This document shows, in pieces, positions 26,113-37,296 of a stretch of 64,000 nucleotides of DNA. A program made the translations under genes and the position numbers. The notes under the pieces were generated by a model, which did no database searches, was not told the origin of the DNA, and saw only the letters and a program-made list of their open reading frames with translations. Every line of letters starts with the position of its first letter. Position 1 is the first letter of the stretch. Source of the stretch: Axinella damicornis. Its lineage: Eukaryota; Porifera; Demospongiae; Axinellida; Axinellidae. The DNA is taken from assembly GCA_963931865.1 (NCBI GenBank), contig OZ007513.1, positions 9,281,412-9,345,411 on the forward strand, given 5' to 3'.

Positions 26113-26138
26113 CCAAGGATAATTTTAATTATCCTTGG
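26113..26138. repeat. Head-to-head CCAAGGATAATT palindrome
   Basis: A perfect 26-base palindrome. Its half-site matches the terminal CAAGGATAATT of the inverted-repeat element at 40437-40891, so it may be a collapsed copy of that family. Confidence 0.6.
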
Positions 26139-26726
26139 TGCGACGGCGGAAAAGCGGATCCTTGTTGCGTCTGCACTCTGCATGCACTCATTAATGTTCA
26201 AGTGTTGTGTTGTACAGTCATTGGAAACACAAAATGTGTTAGTGCACAAACATACACATAGCCGCTATAGCTACAAGCTAGATCCTGCACCGAAGGGAAC
26301 ATAGTCACATAGACTGCATGCGCAGTGAGTGTGCAGTGAGCGCACATAGCTAGTATACACTCTTCACCATCCTCACCCTGTCCCATCTCTTTTTGCTGCC
26401 AAAGTGTAGCTCCATTATACGAATTTCTGACAAGCTTGTTTAGTATCCCAAGGAGCAGCGTTCCTCCAGCTGCCAGATTGCATGGCTGGTATCTCCGTGT
26501 AGCTACATACATGTCACACAATTAATTTGTTGCGCCACAATCATATATTGATGCTAGCATTATAAGGGATTAGGGTGGCCTATACATTTGCTAGTTGATC
26601 TCTGAACACATAGCTAAGATGAAGGTGTTGTGTTGGGACTCAGGAGCCATACACTTTAGGACACCGAGGACAGTACTGTAAGGGCACAAGTACAAGACAT
26701 ACCGATCTCCTCTGTAGCTAGCTAGA

Positions 26727-26970
26727 TATGTGGGTGGTTCAAGTAAAAACTGAACCTTATGTTTTTGAAATAATTTTTATAGCTTCAGAGACAAAGGAAT
26801 ACAAATGGCTGTCCTCACCTGTGAATGTGCAGCTACGTAGATGTATAATGCTAGCTTGCATATATAATCAGTGCACAAATTTCGGACAGAAAGTCACACC
26901 CATGCACCTTAATTGACTGGAATATGAATATAAATCACTAAGGTACAGTTTTACTTGAACCACCCACATA
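26727..26970. mobile_element. MITE, TATGTGGGTGGTTCAAGT family, copy 1
   Basis: Inverted ends TATGTGGGTGGTTCAAGTAA, about 244 bp. A second copy at 57914-58132 shares the interior, including TGAACCTTATGTTTTTGAAA and CAGAGACAAAGGAATACAAA, and differs by small indels. Confidence 0.88.
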
Positions 26971-28080
26971 TACTATTTTTGTTGAAAGTCCAGTATACCC
27001 TCAGGAAAGTTGGCAAGGTAACTAAGCTAGCTAGCAGTCCTTGCATGTGTGAATTTAGTTGCACTACAGGCCAGATGTTTTAACTCTAATGTAGATGCGC
27101 TGCCTTTCCGCTGCAAAACACCAGGGGGGAGTCTGGGTATAACTCATGCAGTTGCACGCAGTTAGAAATGGATCGAGGTCATGGTAGCTATAGCTACTCC
27201 TCTACAATTTGCCTGCTTGTTACCCCGCGCGCGCATGCGCGAAGCGGGGTTAAGCAATCGGTTTTGTCCGTCAGTCATCTGTCAGTCAGTCAGTCAGTCG
27301 TCTGTCTGTCAGGCCAAAAAAATTGAACTTTTGCCACATAGACCCTCATAAACCATCGAAAGGGAGTCAAACAATAGCAAATAGCAAAAAACTGCTCTAT
27401 GTGTACCTGACTGAAGTCAAGGCGCTTCGTTTAGGCTGTTTTTCCAGCTATTTCCTATTATTCGTAACGTTTGGCCCCACCTCTTCAACTTCACAATATG
27501 CACGTTGTTGTATATACGGTATACACCTCCCTCCACCTCCTCACCTCCCTCCACCTCCCTCACCTCCCGGTCACTCCCACACCTTGGATATGGCCATACA
27601 CGAACACAGTATACGCGATAGCACTTGTTCGATGCGATCGGCAGAGATGTCACGTCGATTGTAGCTGCACTGTATCCTGTAGACGTTCCGCGCGGGGTAT
27701 GTGTTCTATGAACATCTCTAGTTATCAAAGTGTTCACTGAAAGCTTATACAATGCACATACATTGTGCCTGCATGTTACCAAAGTGCTACTTACAAGCAT
27801 ACGTATACAATGCGCCTGCTTAATATATAGTTGTCCATTAAAGGTGTTAGCTATACCAAAGTGTTCCCATGCAAGCTTGTCAACAGATTGTCCCCTAGCT
27901 AAAAGCTCCACAAACAAGGTACATTATAGTCACCTCTCAACCTGCACATTGAATGAATCCCCAAAAAGGAGTGTTGGAAGCAACCTACTCTATAATTTTG
28001 ATGTCCTTACTGTGCATGAACAGCATAATTGGGGTCCCAAAGGGATGAGCATTTCGTATACCACTCATGCATCCTCCTGC

Positions 28081-28745
28081 AGGTACGGCTGGACAGCATC
28101 ACAATGCACTTGCTCTCATATTCCCACACCATCTGCCAGAAGGGAGCGGCTCCTGTGTAGCAGTGTACGGATTACACTGCCGGTACCCCTGTGTTGAAAC
28201 AAGATAGCAGCCATGGGAGTAAAATGACAAGTTCAATTTCTCACAGAATATTTCATCCTGGTACTTAGCTACATCAATAAAGCTGGCATTGATGCAATCA
28301 GATTCCCCAACTCTACGTGACATCAGTCTAACTCGATCTACATTTTATGTATGCAAGAAATTTGTCAATATGCTGCATTGCAGTTGGAGTGTATTGCTGG
28401 GGAGTGGCTGCATGCATTAGCTATACTTGCCAGTTTTGTTAGAAGACCGATTCTTAGGAATTCGAAGGTTGTGACGCGTCTTAGCCTCTGTATAAGACAC
28501 CTTCGCGTTGTGAGACACCAGCTCTACGTATGGAACCGAACAAAGAAAGTTTTGTCACCAAGCCGACACTGATAGCTACAAAGTCATTTTTTTCCTTTAC
28601 TCGGAACTGGTGTTCAAAGCCAGAGAGCAACTTGCCCTCTACTTGCTTCTGCAGACGGTTGATGATTGTCCTCACGTTTGGGACAGCAATCTCAGTGTCT
28701 TCACAAACGATATGCTCACACAGGGCATCATGGATGAACACATAA
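28081..28745 (-). pseudogene. Receptor protein tyrosine phosphatase remnant (D1-D2 region)
   Basis: Exon 28601-28745 encodes YVFIHDAL...FEHQFR, typical of the end of the first catalytic domain of two-domain receptor tyrosine phosphatases. Downstream on the minus strand, an exon ending in CINASFID, an intron (about 28196-28275) and GYRQCNPYTATQEPLP match the start of the second domain. After a frame change the phosphatase sequence continues as FWQMVWEYESKCIVMLS. No signature-cysteine HC(X)5R exon follows and the flanking exons are absent. It is a decayed fragment carried in both copies of the local duplication; the D1 exon is missing from copy 2. Confidence 0.8.
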
Positions 28746-28980
28746 CTGGAACTCAATAGTAGCTAATTTCAGGAAGATTTTTCTCATTGCTCATTATAAA
28801 AAGAGGTAGCCAGCTAGCTACATAAATATTAACTCATGCCATAGGGCAATTAAATTATCATTACCACAGAATGCCGATACCCGATACCTCACAAATGGCT
28901 GATATTGGGGCCGATACCGATACCAATACCAGTATCGGTGGAACCCTAGTTGTGCCCTCCAAGCCAGAAAGGCAACTGAA

Positions 28981-29700
28981 AAATGTAGCTAGCTAGCTAG
29001 GGGCACTAGACATAGGATGAGGTTGCCACAGCTTGAGCTAGCTACATGTTGTGGACTATCTGGGACCGATTGCTCTTGTTCTGAGCTTGTTCATTCCACC
29101 AAATACATATCAATATCCTAACATCACTTGTTTAGCTAGCTACAGTTTCATGCATGAGGTGTCAGTGTTCACTTCCATGCACTTGCCATTTTTCAAGTTG
29201 TTGTTAAGAGTGCTCATCTTCAGTTCAGTTTCTTGTACTGACGTGAGTGTCCCTTTGACGTTCTTTGTACACCCAAATCAAAACCCGTGTGGTGCTCATT
29301 ACGTAGATACTGCACACAGCTGAGCTAGCTAGCTAGCTATATCAAAGTCAATCATCTTCCTGCATGACGAAGACTAGTGCTAAGTCTAGCTAGCTAGCTA
29401 CGCCAGAAATTAATGATATACAATTCTATAGCTAGCTAGCTAGTCTTCATTTCAGTCTCGGTCCCAGACCATCCAAACCCATGCAGCGGCGACCACTTTC
29501 TCTGATAACAATAGCTATACTAGATAGCTACATGCTGGTTGATAGGTCCGAACGAGCCAAGTCAGTCAATTTCTTGCAATTTGTGCCACATTAACCAGCA
29601 TGAACTGGCACCTGCACTAGCTAGCTAGCTAGCTAATTCAGATTTGTGCGTAGCTAGGCCTTTCACAAAGAGTATATAGCTAGCTAGCTACCTATATACT
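28981..29700. repeat. (GCTA)n-rich stretch
   Basis: Repeated short runs of GCTAGCTAGCTAGC at several places. The corresponding stretch in duplication copy 2 (about 37475-37605) is shorter. Confidence 0.85.
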
Positions 29701-30073
29701 GGGCAGGATTTCGCAGTGAAAACATGCAGAAGATACCAGTTGTTGTAGCTAACCCAGAAGACACTGTGGGTGCAGAGAAAAATGGTGACTTGTGAATTGG
29801 TCGCGGTGCATGTGCTGTGTTAGAAACAAGACATTTATCTCGGTCCAAAGGTTAAGTATGCGGCTGAGAAAACGGAGCTATAATTATAGCTAGGTCCTAA
29901 AAATGTATTTAGGCGCACGCATCCAGCCCCACCCCCTCAGACTCGCAGCTGTTTGCCTGAACGACGTCTGCACTGTGGCCGATAAGAAACTGATTTTCAA
30001 AGAACTATCTACAGCGCATGATAAAAACTACTCAAACAGACAGTTAGCGAAAGCTGCAAGAACTCCCACCAAT

Positions 30074-30607
30074 GGCGGAAAGCAAGGCTGCAGAAAGCTA
30101 CAATGCTTTCGAAGCCCTCAGAAATCGCTTCGGAGAAACAAAGAAACCTCTCAAATCTACCAGAAGTCTGAGCCGATCGAAAGCTCGGGATCCTCCCTCT
30201 AATGCCCCGCCCCTTGTGCCGCTCGTCTAAGAGGGAGATCAGACCCAAGAAGCGTTGTTTCAAGGCACACATCTGGTGAGCATATTAGCTAGCTGTCGAT
30301 ACGCTTATCGGAATGAGTACATGCATGTAATATAGTTTGTAGTGCTGGAGCCCCTAGTTACCGTTATGCGCATCGGATATTGCAGTTCATACAACATGCC
30401 TATAGCTAAATTTCACAAGCCTGGCATGACACGCAGCAAACTATATAGCTAGCTAACGTAGTGATACTACTTTTCACGAGGCGTCTTTTATAAGTGTTCT
30501 GGCCTTGGTTTGACACCACGTAGTATTATAATCATTATAATCATTTTACTTTCCGCAGTATCCATGGACAACATCTCCAGCGAAAGGGAAGTGGAAAAAC
30601 AGTCATT
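30074..30607 (+). pseudogene. Broken copy of the 38045-41935 gene (first two exons)
   Basis: The sequence corresponds to the start MAESKAAESYNAFEALRNRF of the gene at 38045, with the same exon 1 donor and the same exon 2 (after an acceptor near 30559). Two lesions are visible against copy 2. Codon GAA is TAA in exon 1, a premature stop after about 50 residues. The exon 2 donor (AATGGAAGTAAGAC in copy 2) is lost, reading CATTGTAAATAA here. Downstream exons are absent. It is a duplicated, inactivated 5' fragment. Confidence 0.85.
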
Positions 30608-30679
30608 GTAAATAATTATGTGCAGTCAATCATTATTTGAGTGAAAAGTGGAACTATAGGGGAATCCGCATTGTATAAG

Positions 30680-31313
30680 GTAAGTCGGGGTAATTTCGGT
30701 CACGGTTTATTTCCGGTCACTTTTTTTTCTTCTTTTTTTTTTCTTTATAATAATTTCATTGCAGCAGTGCCAGCAACAGGGGTCACATGAGTAGCAGTAA
30801 GCTAATACAGGCATGCAACCGTTACAAAATTATACTATAGCAGTGAGTGTTTGAATGAAGATAAAGATGAACTACTCACAGAGTCCCCAGGTAACATGTT
30901 CCACAATGATATTGCGTGAGGAAAGAACGAGTGCTGGAACTGGGAAGTCCTGGAGTACAGGGGCTGGAGAAGCTGGGAGTTGTCAGATCTAGTACTGTAG
31001 CGGAGTTCTCTCAGCTTGCATTGACAGGTGCTGCAGGAAAGTCTTCCAAACCATGCATGATTTTGAATAGGTGACATAACTTGGCCTGGGAACGGCGTTC
31101 TGAGAGAGGAGGGAGTTGTAGGTGACTCAGCAGTTCATCATGCGAGAGGGACCAGTTCTTGGCACAAACTTTTAGTGCAAATCTCTGTGTTTTCTCCAGC
31201 AGATTGATATCCTTAATAAGATAAGGATCCCAGACTGCAGCCGCGTATTCGAAGTGGGGGCGAATGTAAGTCACATAGAGTTTAGTTAGGGTACCGGGAG
31301 AGGAAGAAATACC
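30680..31313 (-). mobile_element. LINE 3' fragment nested in an inverted-repeat element
   Basis: The minus strand encodes the C-terminal region of a non-LTR reverse transcriptase protein, with RPHFEYAAAVWDPYL and LSERRSQAKLCHLFKIMHG. It continues after a frame shift as FFPHAISLWNMLPGD, typical of CR1/jockey-type LINEs. The T-rich run at 30721-30742 marks the 3' end. The outer borders, about 30680-30720 (GTAAGTCGGGGTAATTTCGG) and 31295-31313 (AAATACCCGGTGACCTTA), look like degenerate inverted ends of a host MITE absent from duplication copy 2. Confidence 0.8.
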
Positions 31314-31376
31314 CGGTGACCTTATTGTCTTACCATGGCACTAATAGTTAGCTACACTCCACAACTTGTGTAGGAC

Positions 31377-31979
31377 TTAAAACCCTTTAGGGCCCATAGC
31401 GCCAAAAGGCGCATAATTAGCGTCCTTTCACACAATGGCTTCTCACTTCGCGGTGACGGACAGCCTTCGACTAGCACTGCTCCTGGAGTCTTGTCAGTAG
31501 TCCCCCTCTGTATAACTACAGAATTAAGGGCGCCAAGCGTCTGGGCTGGCAGCTGGTACAGGCAGAAACAAGGCCGCCATTGTAAGTTGATCGAACGGTA
31601 AGGTAAAAAGCCTTATCTCGCCGTCAGTATACGCTTACTTGCAATAACGCTCCTGCTTTGACTTACTGTTGGTCTGCCCTCTCCAGCAATAAAGTAAGTA
31701 GCGATGGTCCTCCGCGTACGGCAAGACAACAGTCGAGTTTTAGCAGCTGGTCGAACGGCGCGATAACCAGACAGCTAGCTCAGTTATCGGCTCCACCCAG
31801 TGCCTCCGCCCCTTCCTGCCTTGGTCAACGGTGAGTGTAATCATTGCTGTTAACAGCCAGGGGCACCCTCCCAAGTTTTGTTGGACGCTGCGCGCCCTGG
31901 GCAACGCTCAACGCTGCATGCAGATGCCATTTTATGCTGTGGGGGAGATTTCAATATATTTTGGACCCTAAAGAGTTAA
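31377..31979. mobile_element. TTAA-target MITE (piggyBac-like), copy 1
   Basis: 603 bp bounded by TTAA on both sides, with inverted termini CCCTTTAGGGCCCA and (complement) CTCTTTAGGGTCCA. It is near-identical to 53268-53869. Duplication copy 2 has the empty site, a single TTAA at 38714-38717. TTAA duplication and CCCTTT-type ends are typical of piggyBac-superfamily elements. It has no coding capacity, so it is non-autonomous. Confidence 0.88.
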
Positions 31980-32394
31980 AACAGAAGGAGAATTTCTCAT
32001 CATTTAGTTCCTCACAGTTGGTGGTATAGAACTACACAACGCAACAGTCGTAATATCTGTCTAATGACCTACTTCGACTATATATGAGCTTAATGTGATG
32101 TCAGATGAATACCAGCACGTTACATGTAGAGGTAACCAAAAAAACTGATCTGCACTAGTTGTTAGTTAATATGGAGTGCGTTTTTACACAAAAGTGATAC
32201 ATAATTATGGCACAATTTTAAGGAGAATTGTATGAATCACTTTTTGACGTGGAAATTGGTCCGGCAGGAAGTACATAGGTACCGGAAGCGCGCACGCATC
32301 TAGAACCGGCCCTGCCCCTAATATACACTAACCCATTGCCCTACTTCCTGCTGGACCAATATCCACTTCGATCACTTTTGATGCTAACAAAGCA

Positions 32395-32949
32395 GTGCCG
32401 GCGCGAGGTATTTAGGAGTGGTACGGGCACTGCCGAAGGCCGAATAGAGGTGCGAAGAGTCGATCTGTCCGCGCGAAGCGCGGAAAATCTTTTTCACCTT
32501 CATTTTTCAGTTGTCTGGATGGGCTCTCGTGGCACCTTCGCACTTTGCACTGCACTGTAACTGCTTTCTGCTTTCCGTGTCATCCGTGATCGTCGACGTA
32601 ACTTCTAGGACGCGGAAGGTATACCGGTAGCTAGCCCACGCCTACTAATTGGGGCGAGCGTGAGCGAGCCCCACACATTGCTGCGTTTATCGACTCTGTC
32701 GTACGTCCTGGCCTAAATCACTTCCTGCCCGTATTTTGCGTGTTCTTGCGTCTTGCGCTAATTCAAACCACAACTATAAACAGTCTACTACAACAAGGCC
32801 ACAGCGACTTGGATCTGGAGACTGTCTGACTAAGACACGTACCTCAACAAGGCGTGACTGAGACACGAGCTATGAACAATCCACTCTGAGCCGTACCTAG
32901 GCGACTAAAAAGTGGTACGGCCAAAACCGTACCGGCCGTACCGGCCCTG
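32395..32949. mobile_element. 555-bp element with 7-bp target duplication
   Basis: Flanked by CAAAGCA on both sides (32388-32394 and 32950-32956). Duplication copy 2 has one CAAAGCA at 39115-39121 and no insert. Ends read GTGCCGGCGCG and CCGGCCCTG, loosely inverted. A related phrase, GGTACGGCCACTGCCGAAGG, occurs near 24357. The superfamily is uncertain; hAT-like is possible, although that class usually makes 8-bp duplications. Confidence 0.8.
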
Positions 32950-32965
32950 CAAAGCACTCCATGTT

Positions 32966-34190
32966 TTTTTTTAATTTTTATTATTTTTGTAATAATTTTT
33001 TGCAAAAATAGCAAGGGATGCATGAGTAGCGTATAAAGCTAATACAAGCATACATCCAAAGAGAAATTAACTTAAATACGACGGTATAATGTGCTTGAAA
33101 GTGCAAAAGGAATTAGAATGAACTACAGAACTAGGTAAGTTGTTCCACAAAGAAATCGTATTGGGGAAAAGGAGTACATGAATCTATTAGTATGAGCAAA
33201 TGGACGGACAAAGGTGAGATCATGAACATGCCTGGATGAAACAAGTGGTACCCGGCGTGAGAGAGTTTCGATAGGAGCAACGGACAACCCATGCACATAG
33301 TTGTACAAAGTGCACAATTTCAACTGTTTTCTGCGTGCAGCCAAGGTGGGGATATTGAGGTCCTCAAGCATAGTTGAGTAATTTAAATCCCAGTGTTTGA
33401 GGCACACCCGACATGCAAACTTTTGGACACTTTCCAGTGTTTGTTGGTCCTTCAGAATTAAGATACGGGTCCCAAACTTGGCTGGCGTATTCGAGGTGAG
33501 GCCTAACAATGGTGATATATAACTTGCGAATGATGTCAGTATCAGCACATCTGTAGAATTGCCGGAACAGCAATCCAACTAGCTTTCGGGCTTTGGAGGT
33601 AATAACATTAATGTGGTTAGTCCAGGAGAGATCAGATGAAATAGAGAGGCCCAGGTACTTGACACTGTCGACAATTTCCAGTAAAGACCCATTTAGTGAG
33701 AGGTGGGCAGGGGCTGGTACAGGCTGTCTCCTACTAGAGAACACCATGGCTTTGCATTTTGAGGGGTTAAATGTCAGATAGTTGTTATCAGCCCATACCC
33801 CAAGTGTGTCAACATCCTGCTGCTGTAGCAGTTGGAAGTCAGATGCCTGCCTGATAGGCCTGTATAACAGAACATCATCAGCATATATGACTAGCTTGCT
33901 CCCAGGAGATAAAGGTAGCTCGGCAATTCCATTGATATAAATCAGGAAAAGGAGTGGCCCAAGGACAGAGCCCTGGGGCACACCAGACACAACAGGCACA
34001 AATTCCGATGTCGCACCGCCAACCACGACACACTGCTTACGGTTAGTAAGGTAGTCAGTGATCCATTGTATGAGGAAGCCGTCCAAGCCCATTGCCTGAA
34101 GCTTCTCAATCAGGGCCTTGTGGGGAACAGAATCAAATGCTTTGGTGAAGTCAAAAAAATACAGCACCTGCTTCAATACCTGACTCCATC
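32966..34190 (-). mobile_element. 5'-truncated CR1/jockey-like LINE with reverse transcriptase
   Basis: The minus strand encodes reverse transcriptase from motif A (FDFTKAFDSVPHKAL) through VSGVPQGSVLGPLLFLIYIN and the catalytic YADD box, then the C-terminal RPHLEYASQVWDPYL region. One frame shift near 33455-33465 splits it, and the remainder is read at 33123-33450. Upstream endonuclease and ORF1 parts are missing. A T-rich tract at 32966-33000 is the 3' tail. It abuts the right edge of duplication copy 1. It is a dead copy and belongs to a different family from the fragment at 30680-31313. Confidence 0.9.
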
Positions 34191-34491
34191 ATGTGGAACC
34201 AGTCATTTGTGGCAGTTAGGAGTGCCTGCACTGATACCAAAAATTTTACCGATACTACCGATTCTGATATTGGAATAATATGAAATAGGCCGATACCTAT
34301 ACTGATACAACTGTGTGATAGGTGTTGGTCTTATGGGCCGCTAGTGCATGGCGTCCGAGGGATGAGATGTAATTATTGATAACATATTAATAATGGTTTG
34401 CATTCCCATGCATGAAACACAGTACACACAGACCACATTGCTACACATAATTATAGAAGCATGAACATACTTATTGCAGAGGAACTGTTCG

Positions 34492-35622
34492 TCAACATTT
34501 TTTAACTGAGAAATCGTGGGTGACCTTCCTATATAGATCAAACTGAGAGAGTGATTCCTGGTGTACTGTAGAATTCCACACACCAAGTCCAAACTCCCGA
34601 ATAAGAATCATGGCCAATGCCGATTGGTCGTATCTGTGACAACCAGCAAACTTTCCTGCTTTTTTCATTGCGGTTTTGAGATCACAATTCCATAATGTAG
34701 CTCCATGAGGGGCAATACACTCTTGGTGCAATGCACAGTCAACCCAGTAATTTAAAAACTTGGTCTTCATGAGAGTATTGACCCACATGACCCAGCAGTT
34801 AGCCTCTAGGTGTCCAAAGTGACCCATTTGCTTTCTAGAGAGTGACAAGTTCAGGTACTTAAGCATCCCGTCATGAGTGAGCGAAACAATGGGTAACTTA
34901 ATTGCCCTTCCAGCCACAAATGGAAATGTAAGGAGAAAAGGGAAAATGTTCTCTGCCAATGATGGCCCCTTCGGTCTTGCGCTAGCATCTCCCCAAAAGA
35001 TCACCTCATATCTACTTGCAACTTCTTTGATGATCAACGGTTTCCACGCGTATGTTGTCAGTGTCTTTGTGTGGGGCGGGTATTTCTGAAACTGGAAGGA
35101 ACGAACTTCAACATTACAGTATTTATGTAACTGCTGCTTCTGCGGTTTGGTCATACCTATGTCATAAACGATCAACTTTGTGTTGGGAAGGAATTTCTGC
35201 ACAGATGCTATCATGTCTTGTGCTTCAGCATAATGGTTCTCAGAAGTGGCAGTCACTACCACAAGCCTGCAATAGAAAAAATCCAAACACGTACATCCCT
35301 GATCTTTTGCTAGTTTGGAAATCTCACTGATTTGTATACTGCCATCAGCTCCGCATAATTGTTCCAAGGTGTATCCATTGGAAATTCTGCAGCAGGCCGC
35401 CTCCGGCGCAGTCTTATTGACCAACCCATCCGCCTGACTTACACTCTGATCCTGCGCACTGAGTCTCAGTTGTGGCATTGATGGCGTCGTCTTACCGACC
35501 AGCCTATCCACCCAACGTGCCTCACCTGGTCTAATCGGTACAGTGACAATCCGTGCTCGGAACGTAAGCAGGGGTATCAACACTATAACAGTCGCAACAG
35601 CTACGATCATGTGGGACTTCAT
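34492..35622 (-). CDS. DUF1647-family type II membrane protein, probable glycosyltransferase-like
   Basis: Single uninterrupted frame of 376 aa. A hydrophobic stretch at residues 5-22 is followed by a polar stem, suggesting a type II Golgi or ER protein with a luminal domain. The luminal part matches the DUF1647 pattern: LVVVTATSENHYAEAQDMIA (about 120-139), KLIVYDIGM (149-157), TTYAWKPLIIKE (189-200), FWGDASAR (209-216) and a late GCHRYDQSAL. DUF1647 proteins occur in animals and resemble nucleotide-sugar transferases, but their reaction is not established to my knowledge. The frame has no introns while neighbouring genes have many, so it may be a retrocopy, although it is intact. Tandem 130-140 bp repeats begin about 80 bases upstream of the start. 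Confidence 0.85.
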   Translation of the reverse strand: MKSHMIVAVATVIVLIPLLTFRARIVTVPIRPGEARWVDRLVGKTTPSMPQLRLSAQDQSVSQADGLVNKTAPEAACCRISNGYTLEQLCGADGSIQISEISKLAKDQGCTCLDFFYCRLVVVTATSENHYAEAQDMIASVQKFLPNTKLIVYDIGMTKPQKQQLHKYCNVEVRSFQFQKYPPHTKTLTTYAWKPLIIKEVASRYEVIFWGDASARPKGPSLAENIFPFLLTFPFVAGRAIKLPIVSLTHDGMLKYLNLSLSRKQMGHFGHLEANCWVMWVNTLMKTKFLNYWVDCALHQECIAPHGATLWNCDLKTAMKKAGKFAGCHRYDQSALAMILIREFGLGVWNSTVHQESLSQFDLYRKVTHDFSVKKC

Positions 35623-35702
35623 TAGTTCAGCCTGACCGTGTTTCTAGGCGATTTGTATGGTAGTCTCAAATTGCAGTGAACAGTTGTACGAGATAATAAC
35701 TT

Positions 35703-36075
35703 CACGCTTTATTGCCGAGCGCATTAGCGCGAGGCTCTGAATGGGGGATCTATTATACGCATGTACGTGGTACGTACGTACGTACCGGAATATGTCACGC
35801 TCAGGAATGTTGATAGGAATGTTGCGATATTAGAAGCTTTATTGCCGAGCGCATTAGCGCGAGGCTCTGAATGGGGGAACTATTTCTCACTATATACGTA
35901 AGTTATGTACGTAGTACGTACGTACTTACCGGAATATGTCACGCTCAGGAATGTTGATAGGAACTTTGCGATATTAGAAGCTTTATTGCCGAGCGCATTA
36001 GCGCGAGGCTCTGAATGGGGGATCTATATACGTATGTACGTACGTACCGAATATGTCACGGATAGGAATGTTGCG
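35703..36075. repeat. Promoter-proximal tandem repeat, three units of about 135 bp
   Basis: Each unit begins CTTTATTGCCGAGCGCATTA, continues GCGCGAGGCTCTGAATGGGG, includes a (TACG)n run and ends GGAATGTTGATAGGAA-like. Copies start near 35707, 35837 and 35979. The array sits directly 5' of the DUF1647 gene. Confidence 0.9.
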
Positions 36076-36149
36076 GGTTTCCTGCCGGCCAATTGAGTTT
36101 TTTTGCTGCGGGGGGTCGACGGTGCAAGAACTACAACCTTGAGAAACAG

Positions 36150-36385
36150 ATCAGTGGACGAACGCGCGGTGCTCCAGGGCTTGCAGAGCTGGAGCAGCTA
36201 CATATGGAATCAAACAGCTACATATGGAGTCAAACAGTCGACATCTGTTTATACCGCAACTCCACAATAATCTCGCATAGCCAGAGGCTAGGGTACCAGC
36301 GAGCGGGGCCTTCAGGGCTTGCAGAGCTAGAGCAGCTACATGTGGAGTCGAACGGTGAGATGTTTATCTCAGCTCCACACTCGCA
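36150..36385. repeat. Direct duplication of about 120 bp
   Basis: Two units share CAGGGCTTGCAGAGCT and GGAGCAGCTACAT(A/G)TGGA, each followed by ATCTGTTTAT-like or GATGTTTAT-like sequence. No gene is seen at 36386-36907 beyond this. Confidence 0.75.
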
Positions 36386-36939
36386 AATTCACACTTAGCT
36401 AGCTAGAGATCTATCATACTCGTAAGCACGTGGCCAGGCTGCGCATGCGCCGCAGCGTGCGCGCGAGTCAATTATGCAGATACGTGTTCCTAGTACTGAA
36501 ACTGAATTCAGTTCTTACAGCTGGTGATAAAGCCGCTGGTGTATCTGGAAAGACCTCCAGTCCTCGGATGACAACATGATGATGGTTGTCCTCAGACACA
36601 ACAGTGACCCTCAATTTGCCGTATATAGATGATGCTTGCTCCCTTCTTTACTGGCCAATAGCAGCAGCACGAGTCCTGACATACTGGAAAAGATTCAGCT
36701 GGCACCACTCATTCATTACCAAGGCAGCATGCAATCAATTCAATCCATCCCTTTGTGCATGAGGAAAAGATGTTGGGTGTACTGTACTACAGTAAGTTGA
36801 CCTACTGACCTAGATTAACATCCACATCTAATGTACTCAAATGTAGCTATACAGATCATGTATGGCGGATTGTGAAACTTAACAGTGCACACGGACAGAA
36901 ACTCTTAAGCATTTCATTTCACACCACTCCATCCTCCTG

Positions 36940-37150
36940 CAGGTTAGTTACACAGCATCACAATGCACTTGCTCTCATATTCCCACACCATCTGCCAGAA
37001 GGGAGAGGCTCCTGTGCAATGTATAGGCAGTATACGCTGCCGGTACCCCTGTGTTGAAACAAGATAGCAGCCATGGGAGTAAAATGACAGAATATTTCAT
37101 CCTGGTACTAGCTGGCATTGATGTAATCAGATCCCCCAACTCCACTTGAC
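36940..37150 (-). pseudogene. Receptor tyrosine phosphatase remnant, duplication copy 2
   Basis: Encodes FWQMVWEYESKCIVML and, upstream on the minus strand, a SDYINAS remnant that runs into a stop. Smaller and more decayed than its sister at 28081-28745. Confidence 0.7.
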
Positions 37151-37296
37151 ATCAGTCTGACTGGAGTTATGTCTTTCTCAATGTGCGGTTGGAGTATATC
37201 GCTACTGGGGAGTACACGAAGACTAGTCTTGTTCCCAGATCTATCAACCTAGCCTCATTCCCAGGCAGTCTGCCAGTCGCGCGCGCATCGCATACG

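Larger units (their letters stand above)
20887..28047. other. Gene-poor, repeat-rich intergenic region
   Basis: I find no supported gene in these 7.2 kb. It contains repeats listed separately and many unsupported short frames. A weak two-exon candidate on the plus strand (from ATG near 21731, donor GGGTGAGT, then an exon after TTGCGCAG) would give a short hydrophobic peptide; I do not trust it. The left edge holds the desaturase promoter, with no recognisable core element. Confidence 0.5.
28048..32965. repeat. Segmental duplication, copy 1 (with nested insertions)
   Basis: Direct copy of 36908-39132, collinear through the phosphatase remnant, the (GCTA)n-rich stretch and the 5' part of the unrecognised gene. 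It differs by extra blocks: the LINE-bearing element (about 30680-31313), the TTAA element (31377-31979) and the 555-bp element (32395-32949), plus extra sequence at about 28400-29700. The shared right edge is at ACTCCATGTTT. Confidence 0.88.

Noticed and set aside
25842..26304. Overlapping frames of 114-135 codons on both strands
   Set aside because: No recognisable domain, no splice borders, and both strands are equally open, which suggests chance in a repeat-rich stretch.
35703..36075. CRISPR-like array of three repeats
   Set aside because: Whole units are duplicated including the supposed spacers, and the genome is eukaryotic.
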